The position numbers were made by a program, and so were the translations under genes. Below the pieces are notes generated by a model. The model saw only the letters and a list, made by a program, of their open reading frames with translations, ran no database searches and was not told the DNA's origin. A DNA stretch of 64,000 nt from Streptomyces toyocaensis (GTDB lineage: Bacteria; Actinomycetota; Actinomycetes; Streptomycetales; Streptomycetaceae). Below, piece after piece: positions 8,235 through 17,184 of this stretch (positions are counted from its first letter, which is position 1; each line of letters begins with the position of its first letter). The stretch spans positions 1 to 64,000 of the forward strand of contig NZ_JFCB01000026.1 of the NCBI RefSeq assembly GCF_000725125.1. The letters are read 5' to 3'.

Positions 8235-9372
8235 CGGGGACCTCCATCTCGATCGTGGTGCCCTTCCCGGGCGCCGATTCCACGGTCAGCGTGCCGCCGA
8301 CCCCGCTTGCCCGGTCCCGCATGGAGACCAGGCCCAGATGGCGGCCGGCGCGGCGGACGACCCGCGGGTCGAACCCGCTGCCGTCGTCGCTGACCCGCAG
8401 GACCGCTCCGCCGCCACGGCGGTCCAGGGTGACGTCCACGTGGTCGCCGCCGGAGTGCCGCAGGGCGTTGTGCAGCGCCTCCTGGGCGACGCGCAGCACC
8501 GCCTCCTCCTGGGCGGCGGGCAGGGCGCGTACGCCGTGGCCCGCGAAGGTCACGCGCGCGGTGTGGGCCCGGTCAAGGACCTGCACCTGGTTGCGGAGGG
8601 TGGCGACCAGGCCGTCCTCGTCGAGGGCAGCGGGGCGCAGCTCGACGACGGCCGCGCGCAGTTCGTCGGCGGCCTCCGCGGCCAGGGCCGCCACCTGCTG
8701 GAGTTCACCCTTGGCGCGGGAGGGGTCGCGGTCCACCAGGCGGGCGGCGGCCTGGGCGGTGAGCCGCAGGGAGAACAGTTTCTGGCTGACGGCGTCGTGC
8801 AACTCGTGGGCGAGGCGCGAGCGTTCCTCGGCGATGGTCAGTTCACGGCTGCGTTCGTAGAGGCGGGCGTTGGTGAGGGCGATGGCGGCGTGCTGGGCGA
8901 AGATGCCCAGCAGCTCCTCGTCGTCCTCGGTGAAGCCGCAGGTGCCCTCCGGCCTGGGGCACCGCTTGTTGGCGAGGAACAGGGCGCCGATGACCTCGTC
9001 GCCGTCGCGGACGGGCAGTCCGAGGAAGTCGGCCAGTTCGGGGTGGGCGTGGGGCCAGCCCTCGAACCGGGGGTCGCGGCGTACGTCGGCGAGGCGCTGC
9101 GGCGTGGCCTCGTTCAGCATCGCGGCGAGGATGCCGTGCTGGCGCGGCAGCGGGCCGATGGCCTTCCACTGGTCGTCACTGACGCCGTCGACCACGAACT
9201 GGGCGAAGCCGCCGTGGTCGTCGGGGACGCCGAGCGCGGCGTACTGGGCGTCGAGGAGTTCGCGGGCCGAGGCGACGATCGTCTTGAGGACGTCGCGGAC
9301 CTCGAGATGCCTGCTCATGGCCAGCAACGCGGAACTCACCGCGGTGAGGCCGGACCGGGGACCGTGGCTCAT
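8227..9372 (-). CDS. GAF-domain sensor histidine kinase (HisKA_3)
   Basis: A 381-residue cytosolic kinase without membrane segments. A GAF domain spans about 25-175 (YAALGVPDDHGGFAQFVVDG, IGALFLANK), then the HisKA_3 box with the likely phospho-histidine at H192 in RLAHELHDAVSQKLFSL, then the HATPase domain (EALHNALRHSGG N-box, DDGSGFDP G1 box, GLVSMRDRA G2 box). Lack of a transmembrane sensor means it should read an internal signal through GAF; I cannot say whether it binds haem or a nucleotide. It is first gene of the pair, starting near a 245-base divergent promoter region shared with the SDR gene. Confidence 0.94.
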   Translation of the reverse strand: MSHGPRSGLTAVSSALLAMSRHLEVRDVLKTIVASARELLDAQYAALGVPDDHGGFAQFVVDGVSDDQWKAIGPLPRQHGILAAMLNEATPQRLADVRRDPRFEGWPHAHPELADFLGLPVRDGDEVIGALFLANKRCPRPEGTCGFTEDDEELLGIFAQHAAIALTNARLYERSRELTIAEERSRLAHELHDAVSQKLFSLRLTAQAAARLVDRDPSRAKGELQQVAALAAEAADELRAAVVELRPAALDEDGLVATLRNQVQVLDRAHTARVTFAGHGVRALPAAQEEAVLRVAQEALHNALRHSGGDHVDVTLDRRGGGAVLRVSDDGSGFDPRVVRRAGRHLGLVSMRDRASGVGGTLTVESAPGKGTTIEMEVPGG

Positions 9373-9617
9373 GTCCTCACGGTACCGGCGGGCCGTGACG
9401 GCACGGATCGGGCAGCCGTCGGCCGCCGGCCGGGGCGATGGTCCTAGGTCCGGGGTCCGGTGCGCGTGTGCGGTGGCGTAGGACCGGGGGCCCGGGGCCG
9501 GCGCCGTAGGCCGAACGGACCCGGGTGGCTGCGTCCCCGGCCCGAGGCGACGGCGGCCGGCTCGTCCCTACGGTGAGGCACGCCGATCACGTTACGACGA
9601 CGAGGGGACGGGTTGCC

Positions 9618-10316
9618 ATGCCGGTTGCGATCATCACGGGGGCTTCGAAGGGGCTCGGGGAGGCGCTGGCCCTGGCGCTGGCGGAGCGCGGCTGGGATCT
9701 GGTGCTGGACGCCCGGGGGGCGGTCCCCCTCGCGGAGGCGGCGGGGCTGGTGTCGGCGCACGGCACGCGCGTGACCGCGCTGCCCGGGGACGTCACGGAC
9801 GCCGGGCACCGCGCGGAGCTGGTGGCCGCGGCGTGGCGGCTGGGCGGGGTGGACCTGGTGGTGCACAACGCCAGCGCGCTGGGCGCCGAGCCGCTCGTGC
9901 GCCTGGAGGACCTGCCGCTGGAGGGGCTGCGGCGGGCGCTGGAGGTGAACGTGGTGGCGGCGCTGGGGCTGGTGCAGGAGGCGCTGCCGCTGCTGCGGGC
10001 CGCGCCGGCGGGCGCGGTGGTCGTGGTGAGCTCGGACGCCGCGGTGGAGGCGTACCCGACCTGGGGCGGGTACGGGGCGTCCAAGGCGGGCCTGGACCAG
10101 CTGGCGGCGGTGCTGGCGGCGGAGGAGCCGGGCCTGCGGGTGTGGGCGGTCGATCCCGGCGACATGGCGACGGACCTGTATGCGGCGGCCGTACCGGACG
10201 ACGACGGTCCGCGGCCCGAGCCGGCCGGGGTGGTGCCCGCCTTCCTGCGGCTGCTGGACGAGCGTCCGCCGAGCGGCCGCTACGGTGCTCCGGCACTGCT
10301 GGAGGAGCGGCGGTGA
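9618..10316 (+). CDS. SDR-family oxidoreductase
   Basis: A 232-residue classical short-chain dehydrogenase: nucleotide motif TGASKGLG, NNAG equivalent HNASALG, catalytic Ser in VVSSDAAV and YGASK. The ATG at 9618 follows GAGGGGACGG. Its stop overlaps the start of the QueA-like gene in GTGA (10313-10316), so the two are translationally coupled. Substrate is not predictable; the pairing with a QueA-like protein hints at a shared pathway, which is inference. Confidence 0.9.
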   Translation: MPVAIITGASKGLGEALALALAERGWDLVLDARGAVPLAEAAGLVSAHGTRVTALPGDVTDAGHRAELVAAAWRLGGVDLVVHNASALGAEPLVRLEDLPLEGLRRALEVNVVAALGLVQEALPLLRAAPAGAVVVVSSDAAVEAYPTWGGYGASKAGLDQLAAVLAAEEPGLRVWAVDPGDMATDLYAAAVPDDDGPRPEPAGVVPAFLRLLDERPPSGRYGAPALLEERR

Positions 10317-11356
10317 CGCTGACCGTCCGGGTGCCGGAGGAGCTGTCCGCACGGGTGCCGGCGGAGCGGCGCGGTCCGGGTCTCGACCGGGACTCGGTGC
10401 GGCTGCTGGTGTCGCGGGGGACGGAGGTGTCGCACCACGCCTTCGTGGAGCTGCCGCGGCTGCTGCGGCCGGGGGATCTGCTGGTGGTGAACACCTCCCC
10501 CACGCTGGCCGCGGCCGTCGACGGGTGGATCGGGCACGCGCGCGTGGTGGTGCACTTCTCCACGCGCGGTGACGACGGACGCTGGGCGGTCGAGCTGCGG
10601 GATCCCGACGGGCGCGGCACCACGCGTGCGCGCGCGGGGGCGCCCGCGGGTACTGAGGTGCGGCTGGCCGGTGGTACGCGGCTGGTGCTGGAGGAGCCGC
10701 TGGACGGGCGGGGCGAGCGGCTGTGGTGGGCGCGCGCGTCCCGGGACGTGGCCGCGGTGCTGCGGGAGCACGGACGGGCCATCCGGTACGCGTACACGGA
10801 ACGGGACCAGCCGTTGTCGGCCTACCAGACGGTGTTCGCGCTGCCGTCGCCGGACGGCGCGGGGAGTGCGGAGATGCCGAGTGCGGGGCGTCCGTTCACG
10901 GCGCGGATGGTGGCGGAGCTGGTGAGCCGCGGGGTGCAGTTCGCGCCGGTCACGCTGCACACCGGGGTGGCTTCGGCGGAGGCGCACGAGCCGCCGTATC
11001 CGGAGCGCTACGTGGTGCCGGAGCCGTCGGCGCGGCTGATCGGCGCGGCGCGGGCGGGGGGTGGCCGGGTGATCGCGGTGGGGACTACGGCCGTACGGGC
11101 CGTGGAGTCGGCGGCCGGGGCGGACGGGGTGGTACGGGGCCGGGCGGGATGGACCGACCTGGTGGTGACGCCGGAGCGGGGGGTGCGGGTGGTGGACGGG
11201 CTGCTGACCGGGCTGCACGAGCCGGAGGCCTCCCACCTGCTGATGCTGGAGGCGGTCGTGGGGCGGGCCGCGATAGACCGCGGGTACGAGGAGGCGCTGC
11301 GCGGGCGCTACCTGTGGCACGAGTTCGGGGATGTGCACCTGGTCCTTCCCCGGTGA
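10313..11356 (+). CDS. Divergent QueA-like S-adenosylmethionine:tRNA ribosyltransferase-isomerase
   Basis: A 347-residue member of the QueA family, which transfers and isomerises the ribosyl group of S-adenosylmethionine onto preQ1 in tRNA. Family blocks are recognisable: LLRPGDLLVVNTSPTLAA, SAYQTVFALP, and RVIAVGTTAVRAVES followed by TDLVVTPE and a GLLTGLHEPEASHLLML segment. The normally conserved PTAGLHFT motif reads PSAGRPFTARM here and the region before the GTT motif (EPPYPERYVV) is also altered. The GTG start overlaps the SDR stop and has GGAGGAG upstream. It may be a true QueA or an actinobacterial paralogue with another substrate; I lean to family only. Confidence 0.78.
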   Translation: MTLTVRVPEELSARVPAERRGPGLDRDSVRLLVSRGTEVSHHAFVELPRLLRPGDLLVVNTSPTLAAAVDGWIGHARVVVHFSTRGDDGRWAVELRDPDGRGTTRARAGAPAGTEVRLAGGTRLVLEEPLDGRGERLWWARASRDVAAVLREHGRAIRYAYTERDQPLSAYQTVFALPSPDGAGSAEMPSAGRPFTARMVAELVSRGVQFAPVTLHTGVASAEAHEPPYPERYVVPEPSARLIGAARAGGGRVIAVGTTAVRAVESAAGADGVVRGRAGWTDLVVTPERGVRVVDGLLTGLHEPEASHLLMLEAVVGRAAIDRGYEEALRGRYLWHEFGDVHLVLPR

Positions 11357-11561
11357 GGTGACCCGGGTCTCCTCACGCAGAGCATTGCTCACGCAACCAG
11401 CGGTGAGCCCGCCGCGCCCCCGGTGTGAGGCCGGGCATAGGGCGCACATCACGTACGAAGGGGATTAGGAGAGGCAAACCGTCCACATGAACGGTGCGTA
11501 CTGCCCTTTCCACCTCACTTCGCCCCTCCCCGGTCCACTACCCGGCTTCGTACGTCACACC

Positions 11562-11712
11562 TTTGCCCGGCCATTTTGCGGCCGCTAAGAATGGCTCCGT
11601 CGCTCAGCGCCGTGGGTTTCGAATCCTTCGAATCCGCGGCGTTCGTGCCGGAAGAACCAAGTCCCCACCGGACGTGAGCGACCTCCGCGCTATTCGAAGA
11701 GGTCCGTCCCAC
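11562..11712 (+). promoter_or_regulatory. Promoter and structured 5' leader of the transglycosylase gene
   Basis: A weak promoter (TTTGCC at 11562-11567, 18-base spacer, TAAGAA at 11586-11591) would start transcription near 11598. There GTCGCTCA (11599-11606) is perfectly complementary to TGAGCGAC (11675-11682). Inside that stem CGCCGTGG (11608-11615) pairs with CCGCGGCG (11634-11641), and the apical loop holds two TTCGAA palindromes (11618-11623, 11627-11632). A third TTCGAA (11693-11698) overlaps the ribosome site GAAGAGG and could pair with either loop copy, hiding it. This looks like a translational control leader; ligand and function are unknown. The remainder of the gap 11357-11561 shows nothing I can name. 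Confidence 0.5.
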
Positions 11713-12480
11713 ATGTCTCACATGTCCAAGAACTTCCTCACCCGTGGCCACAGTCGTGCCCTGACCCGGCACCACAAGCTCGCCGCCGCCGGAGTCGCCG
11801 CCCTCGGTGCCGCCGCCATCGGTCTCTCGGCCGTCCCGAGCGACGCGTCCACGACCACCACGACCGAGCCGGCCGCCGCGCCCACCGCGAAGGTCGCCTA
11901 CAGCACCGAGCAGATCGAGGGCGTCAAGGCCGACGTCACGGACCAGCTCGCCGGCGCCAGTCTGAAGGCCGAGCAGATCGCGGCGAGGAAGCAGGCCGCG
12001 GCCGAGGCCGCCGCCGAGAAGAGGGCCGCCGCTGCCGCCGCGAAGGCCGAGGCGGAGGCCAGGGCGGAGAAGGCCCGCCAGGCCGAGGAGGCCGCCAGCC
12101 GTGCCGCCGAGCGCGACGAGGTGAAGAAGGCCGCCCCCAAGTCCGCCCCCAGGTCCTACGGCAACAACCTGGACGGCTGGATCCGCGAGTCCCTGGCCAT
12201 TCTGAAGAAGCACGGCATCCCCGGCTCCTACGAGGGCATCCACCGCAACATCATGCGGGAGTCCTCCGGCAACCCGAAGGCGATCAACCTCTGGGACATC
12301 AACGCCCAGAACGGCATCCCGTCCAAGGGCCTGCTGCAGGTGATCCCGCCCACGTTCGAGGCGTACCACGTCCCGGGCACCCCGAAGAACATCTGGGACC
12401 CGGTGGCCAACATCACCGCCGCCTGCAACTACGCGGCGGACAAGTACGGCACCATGGACAACGTCGACAGCGCGTACTGA
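11713..12480 (+). CDS. Secreted lytic transglycosylase (SLT domain)
   Basis: A 255-residue exported peptidoglycan-cleaving enzyme. A twin-basic N-terminus and hydrophobic core (residues about 25-45, KLAAAGVAALGAAAIGLSAV) form a signal peptide, an Ala/Glu/Lys-rich coiled-coil covers about 90-145, and the C-terminal SLT fold starts near 150: RNIMRESSGNPKAIN contains the catalytic Glu, then SKGLLQVIPPTFEAYHVPG and the NITAACNYAADKYG end. The ATG at 11713 has GAAGAGG ten bases upstream; a second ATG nine bases later is less well placed. Such enzymes act in spore germination and wall growth in Streptomyces. Confidence 0.92.
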   Translation: MSHMSKNFLTRGHSRALTRHHKLAAAGVAALGAAAIGLSAVPSDASTTTTTEPAAAPTAKVAYSTEQIEGVKADVTDQLAGASLKAEQIAARKQAAAEAAAEKRAAAAAAKAEAEARAEKARQAEEAASRAAERDEVKKAAPKSAPRSYGNNLDGWIRESLAILKKHGIPGSYEGIHRNIMRESSGNPKAINLWDINAQNGIPSKGLLQVIPPTFEAYHVPGTPKNIWDPVANITAACNYAADKYGTMDNVDSAY

Positions 12481-12514
12481 GGTCGGCGCGGACCTCTTCA
12501 CGCGAACACAGACG

Positions 12515-12554
12515 CCGAAGGGCGGCACCCTCCTGACGGGGTGCCGCCCTTCGG
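12515..12554. terminator. Bidirectional terminator between convergent genes
   Basis: A perfect 16-base inverted repeat, CCGAAGGGCGGCACCC (12515-12530) and GGGTGCCGCCCTTCGG (12539-12554), with an eight-base loop lies midway between the convergent transglycosylase and FHA-ABC genes. There is no T tract, as usual in Streptomyces. Confidence 0.85.
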
Positions 12555-12571
12555 AGTGCGTACGGCGCGGG

Positions 12572-15097
12572 CTACTTGCGCATGACCTCGGGCTCGTGGC
12601 GGCGCAGGAAGCGGGCCACGAAGAAGCCGCAGACCACGCCGAGGACGAGCAGCGCGCCCATGTCCATCGCCCAGGCCCCGACCGTGTGCTCCCACAGCGG
12701 GTCGGTGTCACCGGCCGTCTCCGGCGGGCTGATCCTGTTGAAGTCCAGCGTGGCGCCCGACGCGGCGACCGCCCAGCGCGACGGCATCAGGAACGAGAAC
12801 TGGTTGACGCCGATCGAGCCGTGCAGCGCGAAGAGACAGCCGGTGAAGACGACCTGGATGATCGCGAACATCACCAGCAGCGGCATGGTCTTCTCGGCGG
12901 TCTTCACCAGCGAGGAGATGATCAGGCCGAACATCATCGAGGTGAAGCCGAGCGCCATGATCGGCACGGAGAGCTCCAGCATCGTGAAGCCGCCGAAGAC
13001 CAGGCCCTCCTCCGGGATCTCCCGGCTGGAGAAGCCGATCACGCCGACCAGCAGACCCTGAAGCACGGTGATCGCGCCGAGCACGAACACCTTGGACATC
13101 AGGTACGCCGAGCGGGACAGGCCGGTGGCGCGCTCCCGCTCGTAGATGACCCGTTCCTTGATCAGCTCACGCACGGAGTTCGCCGCGCCCGCGAAGCAGG
13201 CACCGACGGCCAGTATCAGCAGGACCGTGGTCGCCGTGCCGTTCGGGATGATCCGGCCGGTCTGCGGGTTGGGCGGGTTGGGCAGCAGGCCCTTGTCCGC
13301 GTCGATGAGCAGGCTGACCGCGCCGAGGACCGCCGGCAGGATCACCATCAGGGCGAGGAAGCCCTTGTCGGAGGCGATCACCGAGACGTAACGGCGCACC
13401 AGTGTGGTGAACTGCGACATCCAGCCCTGCGGCTTCGGCGGCTTCATCGCCTGCATCGCCGGGACCTGCACGGACTGCGGGGCGACCGCGTCGATGTCAG
13501 CGGCGTACATCTGGTAGTGCTGCGAGCCCTTCCAGCGCCCCGCCCAGTCGTAGTCGCGGTAGTTCTCGAAGGCGGAGAAGACGTCGGCCCAGGTGTCGTA
13601 GCCGAAGAAGTTCAGGGCCTCCTCGGGCGGGCCGAAGTAGGCGACCGAACCGCCCGGCGCCATCACCAGCAGCTTGTCGCAGATCGCCAGCTCCGCCACC
13701 GAGTGGGTGACGACGAGCACGGTACGGCCGTCGTCGGCCAGGCCGCGCAGCAGCTGCATGACGTCGCGGTCCATGCCCGGGTCGAGGCCGGAGGTCGGCT
13801 CGTCCAGGAAGATCAGCGACGGCTTGGTGAGCAGCTCCAGGGCCACGGAGACGCGCTTGCGCTGACCGCCGGACAGGGACGTGACCTTCTTGCCCTTGTG
13901 GATGTCCAGCTTGAGCTCGCGGAGCACCTCGTCGATGCGGGACTCGCGCTCGGCGGCCGTGGTGTCGGCGGGGAAGCGGAGCTTGGCCGCGTACGTGAGG
14001 GCCTTCTTGACGGTCAGCTCCTTGTGCAGGATGTCGTCCTGCGGGACCAGACCGATGCGCTGGCGCAGCTCGGCGAACTGCTTGTAGAGGTTGCGGTTGT
14101 CGTAGAGGACCTCGCCCTGGTTGGCGGGGCGGTAGCCGGTGAGCGCCTTGAGCAGGGTGGACTTGCCGGAACCGGACGGGCCGATGACCGCGATCAGCGA
14201 CTTCTCGGGCACGCCGAAGGAGACGTCCTTGAGGATCTGCTTGCCGCCGTCGACCGTGACGGTCAGGTGGCGGGCGGAGAAGGACACCTCACCGGTGTCG
14301 ACGAACTCCTCGAGCCGGTCGCCGACGATCCGGAACGTGGAGTGGCCGACGCCCACGATGTCGGTGGGGCCGAGCAGTTGCGAGCCGCCCTTGGCGATCG
14401 GCAGACCGTTGACGTACGTGCCGTTGTGCGAGCCGAGGTCGCGGATCTCCATGCGCCCGTCGGGCGTCGAGTGGAACTCGGCGTGGTTGCGGGAGACCTG
14501 GAGGTCGGAGACGACCAGGTCGTTCTCCAGCGCACGGCCGATGCGCATCACGCGGCCGAGGGAGAACTGGTGGAACGTGGTGGGGCTGCGATCGCCGTAG
14601 ACCGGCGGCGCCCCCGCGCCGCCGCCGGGCCCCTGCTGCTGCGGGATGTGCGCCGCGGGCTGCTGCGGTGCCGGCTGCTGCCAGCCGGGCTGCTGCTGTG
14701 GCGCCTGCTGGGCCCAGCCGGCGTTCGCGCCCTGGGCGGCGTACGGCTGCTGCCGCGGCTGGGCCTGCGGTGTGGCGGCCGCGGCGCCGGCGACGGCGCC
14801 GGACAGCGTCACGCGCGGCCCGTCGGTCGCGTTGCCCAGGTTCAGCACCGTGTCGGAGCCGAACTCCAGGTGGTGGATGCGTTGCCCCTGCACGAACGTG
14901 CCGTTGGTGCTGCCGTGGTCCTCGATGACCCAACTGCGCCCGTTGAAGCTGATCGTGGCGTGACGCCAGGAGACCCTGGCGTCGTCCAGTACGACGTCCC
15001 CCTGCGGATCGCGTCCGAGGGTGTAGGCCCTGGACGGATCGAGCGTCCAGGTCCGTCCGTTTGATTCCAGTACGAGTTCCGGCACTCCATGCCCCAC
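12572..15097 (-). CDS. FHA-ABC transporter fusion (Rv1747-like)
   Basis: An 841-residue half-transporter exporter. Two FHA phosphothreonine-binding domains come first (about 5-95 with VSWRHATI and GSTNGTFVQG; about 170-260 with VSRNHAEF and GSHNGTYVNG), separated by a Pro/Gln-rich linker (100-160). The ABC domain follows (GPSGSGKSTLLKAL, LSGGQRKRVSVALELL, LIFLDEPTSGLD), then an ABC-2 type membrane domain with six hydrophobic segments from about 575 on. The architecture equals M. tuberculosis Rv1747, whose FHA domains are docking sites for a Ser/Thr kinase; the same control is inferred here. The start codon is GTG. No kinase gene is adjacent. Confidence 0.93.
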   Translation of the reverse strand: MGHGVPELVLESNGRTWTLDPSRAYTLGRDPQGDVVLDDARVSWRHATISFNGRSWVIEDHGSTNGTFVQGQRIHHLEFGSDTVLNLGNATDGPRVTLSGAVAGAAAATPQAQPRQQPYAAQGANAGWAQQAPQQQPGWQQPAPQQPAAHIPQQQGPGGGAGAPPVYGDRSPTTFHQFSLGRVMRIGRALENDLVVSDLQVSRNHAEFHSTPDGRMEIRDLGSHNGTYVNGLPIAKGGSQLLGPTDIVGVGHSTFRIVGDRLEEFVDTGEVSFSARHLTVTVDGGKQILKDVSFGVPEKSLIAVIGPSGSGKSTLLKALTGYRPANQGEVLYDNRNLYKQFAELRQRIGLVPQDDILHKELTVKKALTYAAKLRFPADTTAAERESRIDEVLRELKLDIHKGKKVTSLSGGQRKRVSVALELLTKPSLIFLDEPTSGLDPGMDRDVMQLLRGLADDGRTVLVVTHSVAELAICDKLLVMAPGGSVAYFGPPEEALNFFGYDTWADVFSAFENYRDYDWAGRWKGSQHYQMYAADIDAVAPQSVQVPAMQAMKPPKPQGWMSQFTTLVRRYVSVIASDKGFLALMVILPAVLGAVSLLIDADKGLLPNPPNPQTGRIIPNGTATTVLLILAVGACFAGAANSVRELIKERVIYERERATGLSRSAYLMSKVFVLGAITVLQGLLVGVIGFSSREIPEEGLVFGGFTMLELSVPIMALGFTSMMFGLIISSLVKTAEKTMPLLVMFAIIQVVFTGCLFALHGSIGVNQFSFLMPSRWAVAASGATLDFNRISPPETAGDTDPLWEHTVGAWAMDMGALLVLGVVCGFFVARFLRRHEPEVMRK

Positions 15098-15283
15098 TGA
15101 GTTGTCCCCCGATTTTCCCCCATCGCAGGGAGTCTAGGGATGTCGAACATCGGGGGGAACTATTTCAGGCTCGGCCCTCTGACCGAAAGTCGGGCCTTGT
15201 CACGAGCGCGCGACAAGGCGTAGACGGTGTGCGTCGACGGGGTTGAAATCCGCCCGGCAGGTGGTAAACCACGCGAGGGGGAC

Positions 15284-17128
15284 ATGCGCGGCCTTCTCGC
15301 CGCGCCGCGGATCGGGGGGTCTGCCATGAGTGTTGCGACGGGCACCGGCGCCGAGGGGCCCGGCACGCGCGTGCCGTGGGTCGACGTGGTGATGTCGGCG
15401 GTCGCCGCGGTGAGCTGGTCGTTGATCGGGATGGCGGGGACAGCGGCGCTCGGGCTGCGCCTGCTGGAGGCGGACGCGGCCGGTTCGCTGGGTCCGATGA
15501 CGGCCGCGGTGGTGGCGTTGGGGGCCGGGGGTTCGGTCACGCCGTCCGGCGAGGTGTCCGCCTTCGGGCTGTCGGGCGCGGAGGCGGACACGGCCGTACG
15601 GGTCGCCCCCCTGGGCGTGAGCCTGGTGGGGGCGCTGCTGCTGGCGTACTTCTTCCTGCGGTCCCTGCGGGCGGCGGGAGTTGTGGTCTCCCCCGGTGAA
15701 CTCCTCGCCCGCGCGGGCGCGGTGGTGGCGTTGTTCGTGGCGATGGCGGGCGGACTGGTCTGGGCCGGGCACGACGTCGTCACCATCGACGGGGGCTCGC
15801 TGGGGCCGGCCGACCTGCCGGGCGGGGGCGGGCTTCCCGGACTGGGCGACGTCGGCGGGTTGCTGCCCGACCGGGTCGGTGACCTCGTCGGCGCCCGGGC
15901 CGCGGTCGGGTTCACCGTCGACACGGTGCCGACGCTGCTGGGCGGCCTCGGCTGGTCGGCCGGTGTGCTGCTCGTCGCGCTGCTGGCGTCCCGCCGGACG
16001 CCCCTGCCGCGCGGCTGGGGCGCCGTGCACCGTGTCGTGCGGCCGGCGGCCTCCGCCGTGGTCACGGTGCTGTTGACGGCGGTGGCGGCCGGCCTCGCGG
16101 CGGCGGGGTACGCGGCGGTCGGCGACGACCGGCCCCGGCGGATCGCGGGCGCGGCGCTGCTGGGGGCGCCGAACGGGGTGTGGCTCGGGCTGCCGACCGG
16201 TCTGTTCGTCCCCTGGGACGGGCGGGCGAGCGGGGCTCTGCTCGACGTACTGCCCCACCCGGTGGACGACCTGCTGCGGGTGGGGTCCGAGGAGCCCGTC
16301 ACGCTGGGACGGCTGGCCGGGCTCGACGGCCGGGTATGGCTGCTGGGGGTGGCCGCCGCGCTGACGATGGTGCTGGCCGGGGTGCTGACGGCGGTGCGGA
16401 CGCCGGTGGCCGCGGGGCGGCCGGGGGTGGCGGGCTTCGCCGGACGGTGTGCGCTGCGCGTGGGCGCCGTGACGGCGGTGACGCTGCCGCTGCTGGTCCG
16501 GCTGACGGAGGTGTCCGCGAACGCGTCGCTGTCCGTGCTGGGCTTCGACGCGTTCGACGCCGGGATCGAGCTGCGCGGGCATCCGGGCACGGCGCTGCTG
16601 CTGGGCGCGGTGTGGGGTGCGGGCGCGGGCGCGGCGGGGGCGCTGGCGGCATGGGCGAGCGGGGCGGCGGGGACCCGGGTGGCACGCCTGGCACGGGGTG
16701 ACGGGGAGGCCGGGGAGCCGGTACGCGGGACGAACGCCGTGGAGGGCGAGCGTGCGGAGTGGGACCCGGGGCGGCGGGAGGACGGGCGGGCGGGGCCGTA
16801 CGCGCCGAGAGCTCCCCACCGGCCGCCGGATCCGTACACCAACCCGTATCTGCGGGTGCCGCCCGGGTCGGTGAGGGGCCCGGAGGGTGCCCGGCCGCCG
16901 GGACCGGCACCTCCCGGTGGTGCCCGTGGGAACCTCGGGGACGTCTCCGGTGCGCCCACCGTGATCGGGCCCGTCGGGCCGCCCGGACGACGGCCGCGGC
17001 GCGGCCCCGGAGCACGGGGCGAGGACGGGCCGGCAGACGGAGGACGGCCGACGTTGTGGCCGGACGACGGACCCCCACCGCCACCGCCTCCCCCGCCGGC
17101 ACCGCGCAGGCCGGACGGCGGGCGCTGA
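15284..17128 (+). CDS. Streptophobe-family multispanning membrane protein
   Basis: A membrane protein of 614 residues from the ATG at 15284, which has a strong GAGGGGG ribosome site; an ATG at 15326 would give 600 residues. About ten hydrophobic helices alternate with charged loops up to residue about 460 (VVMSAVAAVSWSLIGMAGTA, VVALFVAMAGGLVWAG, LLLGAVWGAGAGAAGALAAW). The C-terminal 150 residues are a disordered Pro/Gly/Arg-rich tail ending in a polyproline run. I recall the name streptophobe for this Streptomyces-restricted family; no activity is known. It is divergent from the FHA-ABC gene, sharing a 186-base upstream region. Confidence 0.78.
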   Translation: MRGLLAAPRIGGSAMSVATGTGAEGPGTRVPWVDVVMSAVAAVSWSLIGMAGTAALGLRLLEADAAGSLGPMTAAVVALGAGGSVTPSGEVSAFGLSGAEADTAVRVAPLGVSLVGALLLAYFFLRSLRAAGVVVSPGELLARAGAVVALFVAMAGGLVWAGHDVVTIDGGSLGPADLPGGGGLPGLGDVGGLLPDRVGDLVGARAAVGFTVDTVPTLLGGLGWSAGVLLVALLASRRTPLPRGWGAVHRVVRPAASAVVTVLLTAVAAGLAAAGYAAVGDDRPRRIAGAALLGAPNGVWLGLPTGLFVPWDGRASGALLDVLPHPVDDLLRVGSEEPVTLGRLAGLDGRVWLLGVAAALTMVLAGVLTAVRTPVAAGRPGVAGFAGRCALRVGAVTAVTLPLLVRLTEVSANASLSVLGFDAFDAGIELRGHPGTALLLGAVWGAGAGAAGALAAWASGAAGTRVARLARGDGEAGEPVRGTNAVEGERAEWDPGRREDGRAGPYAPRAPHRPPDPYTNPYLRVPPGSVRGPEGARPPGPAPPGGARGNLGDVSGAPTVIGPVGPPGRRPRRGPGARGEDGPADGGRPTLWPDDGPPPPPPPPPAPRRPDGGR

Positions 17129-17134
17129 CCCGTG

Positions 17135-17184
17135 CCCGTGCGCGGCGCCGCGCACGGGGAGGGCGGCCGGAGCGGCCGCCCTCC
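17135..17184 (+). terminator. Double hairpin after the streptophobe gene
   Basis: Two abutting palindromes follow the stop codon: CCCGTGCGCGGC/GCCGCGCACGGG at 17135-17158, then GGAGGGCGGCCG and CGGCCGCCCTCC ending at 17184. They probably end transcription. The rest of the gap to serB (17185-17491) is GC-rich with no ORF I believe and no recognisable site beyond the serB ribosome region. Confidence 0.7.

Noticed and set aside
11380-11712. c-di-AMP (ydaO-yuaA) riboswitch before the transglycosylase gene
   Set aside because: The conserved GGGGTGAAT and CCCGTCAGCTAACCTCG-like core segments are not present, though a structured leader is; kept only as an unclassified leader.
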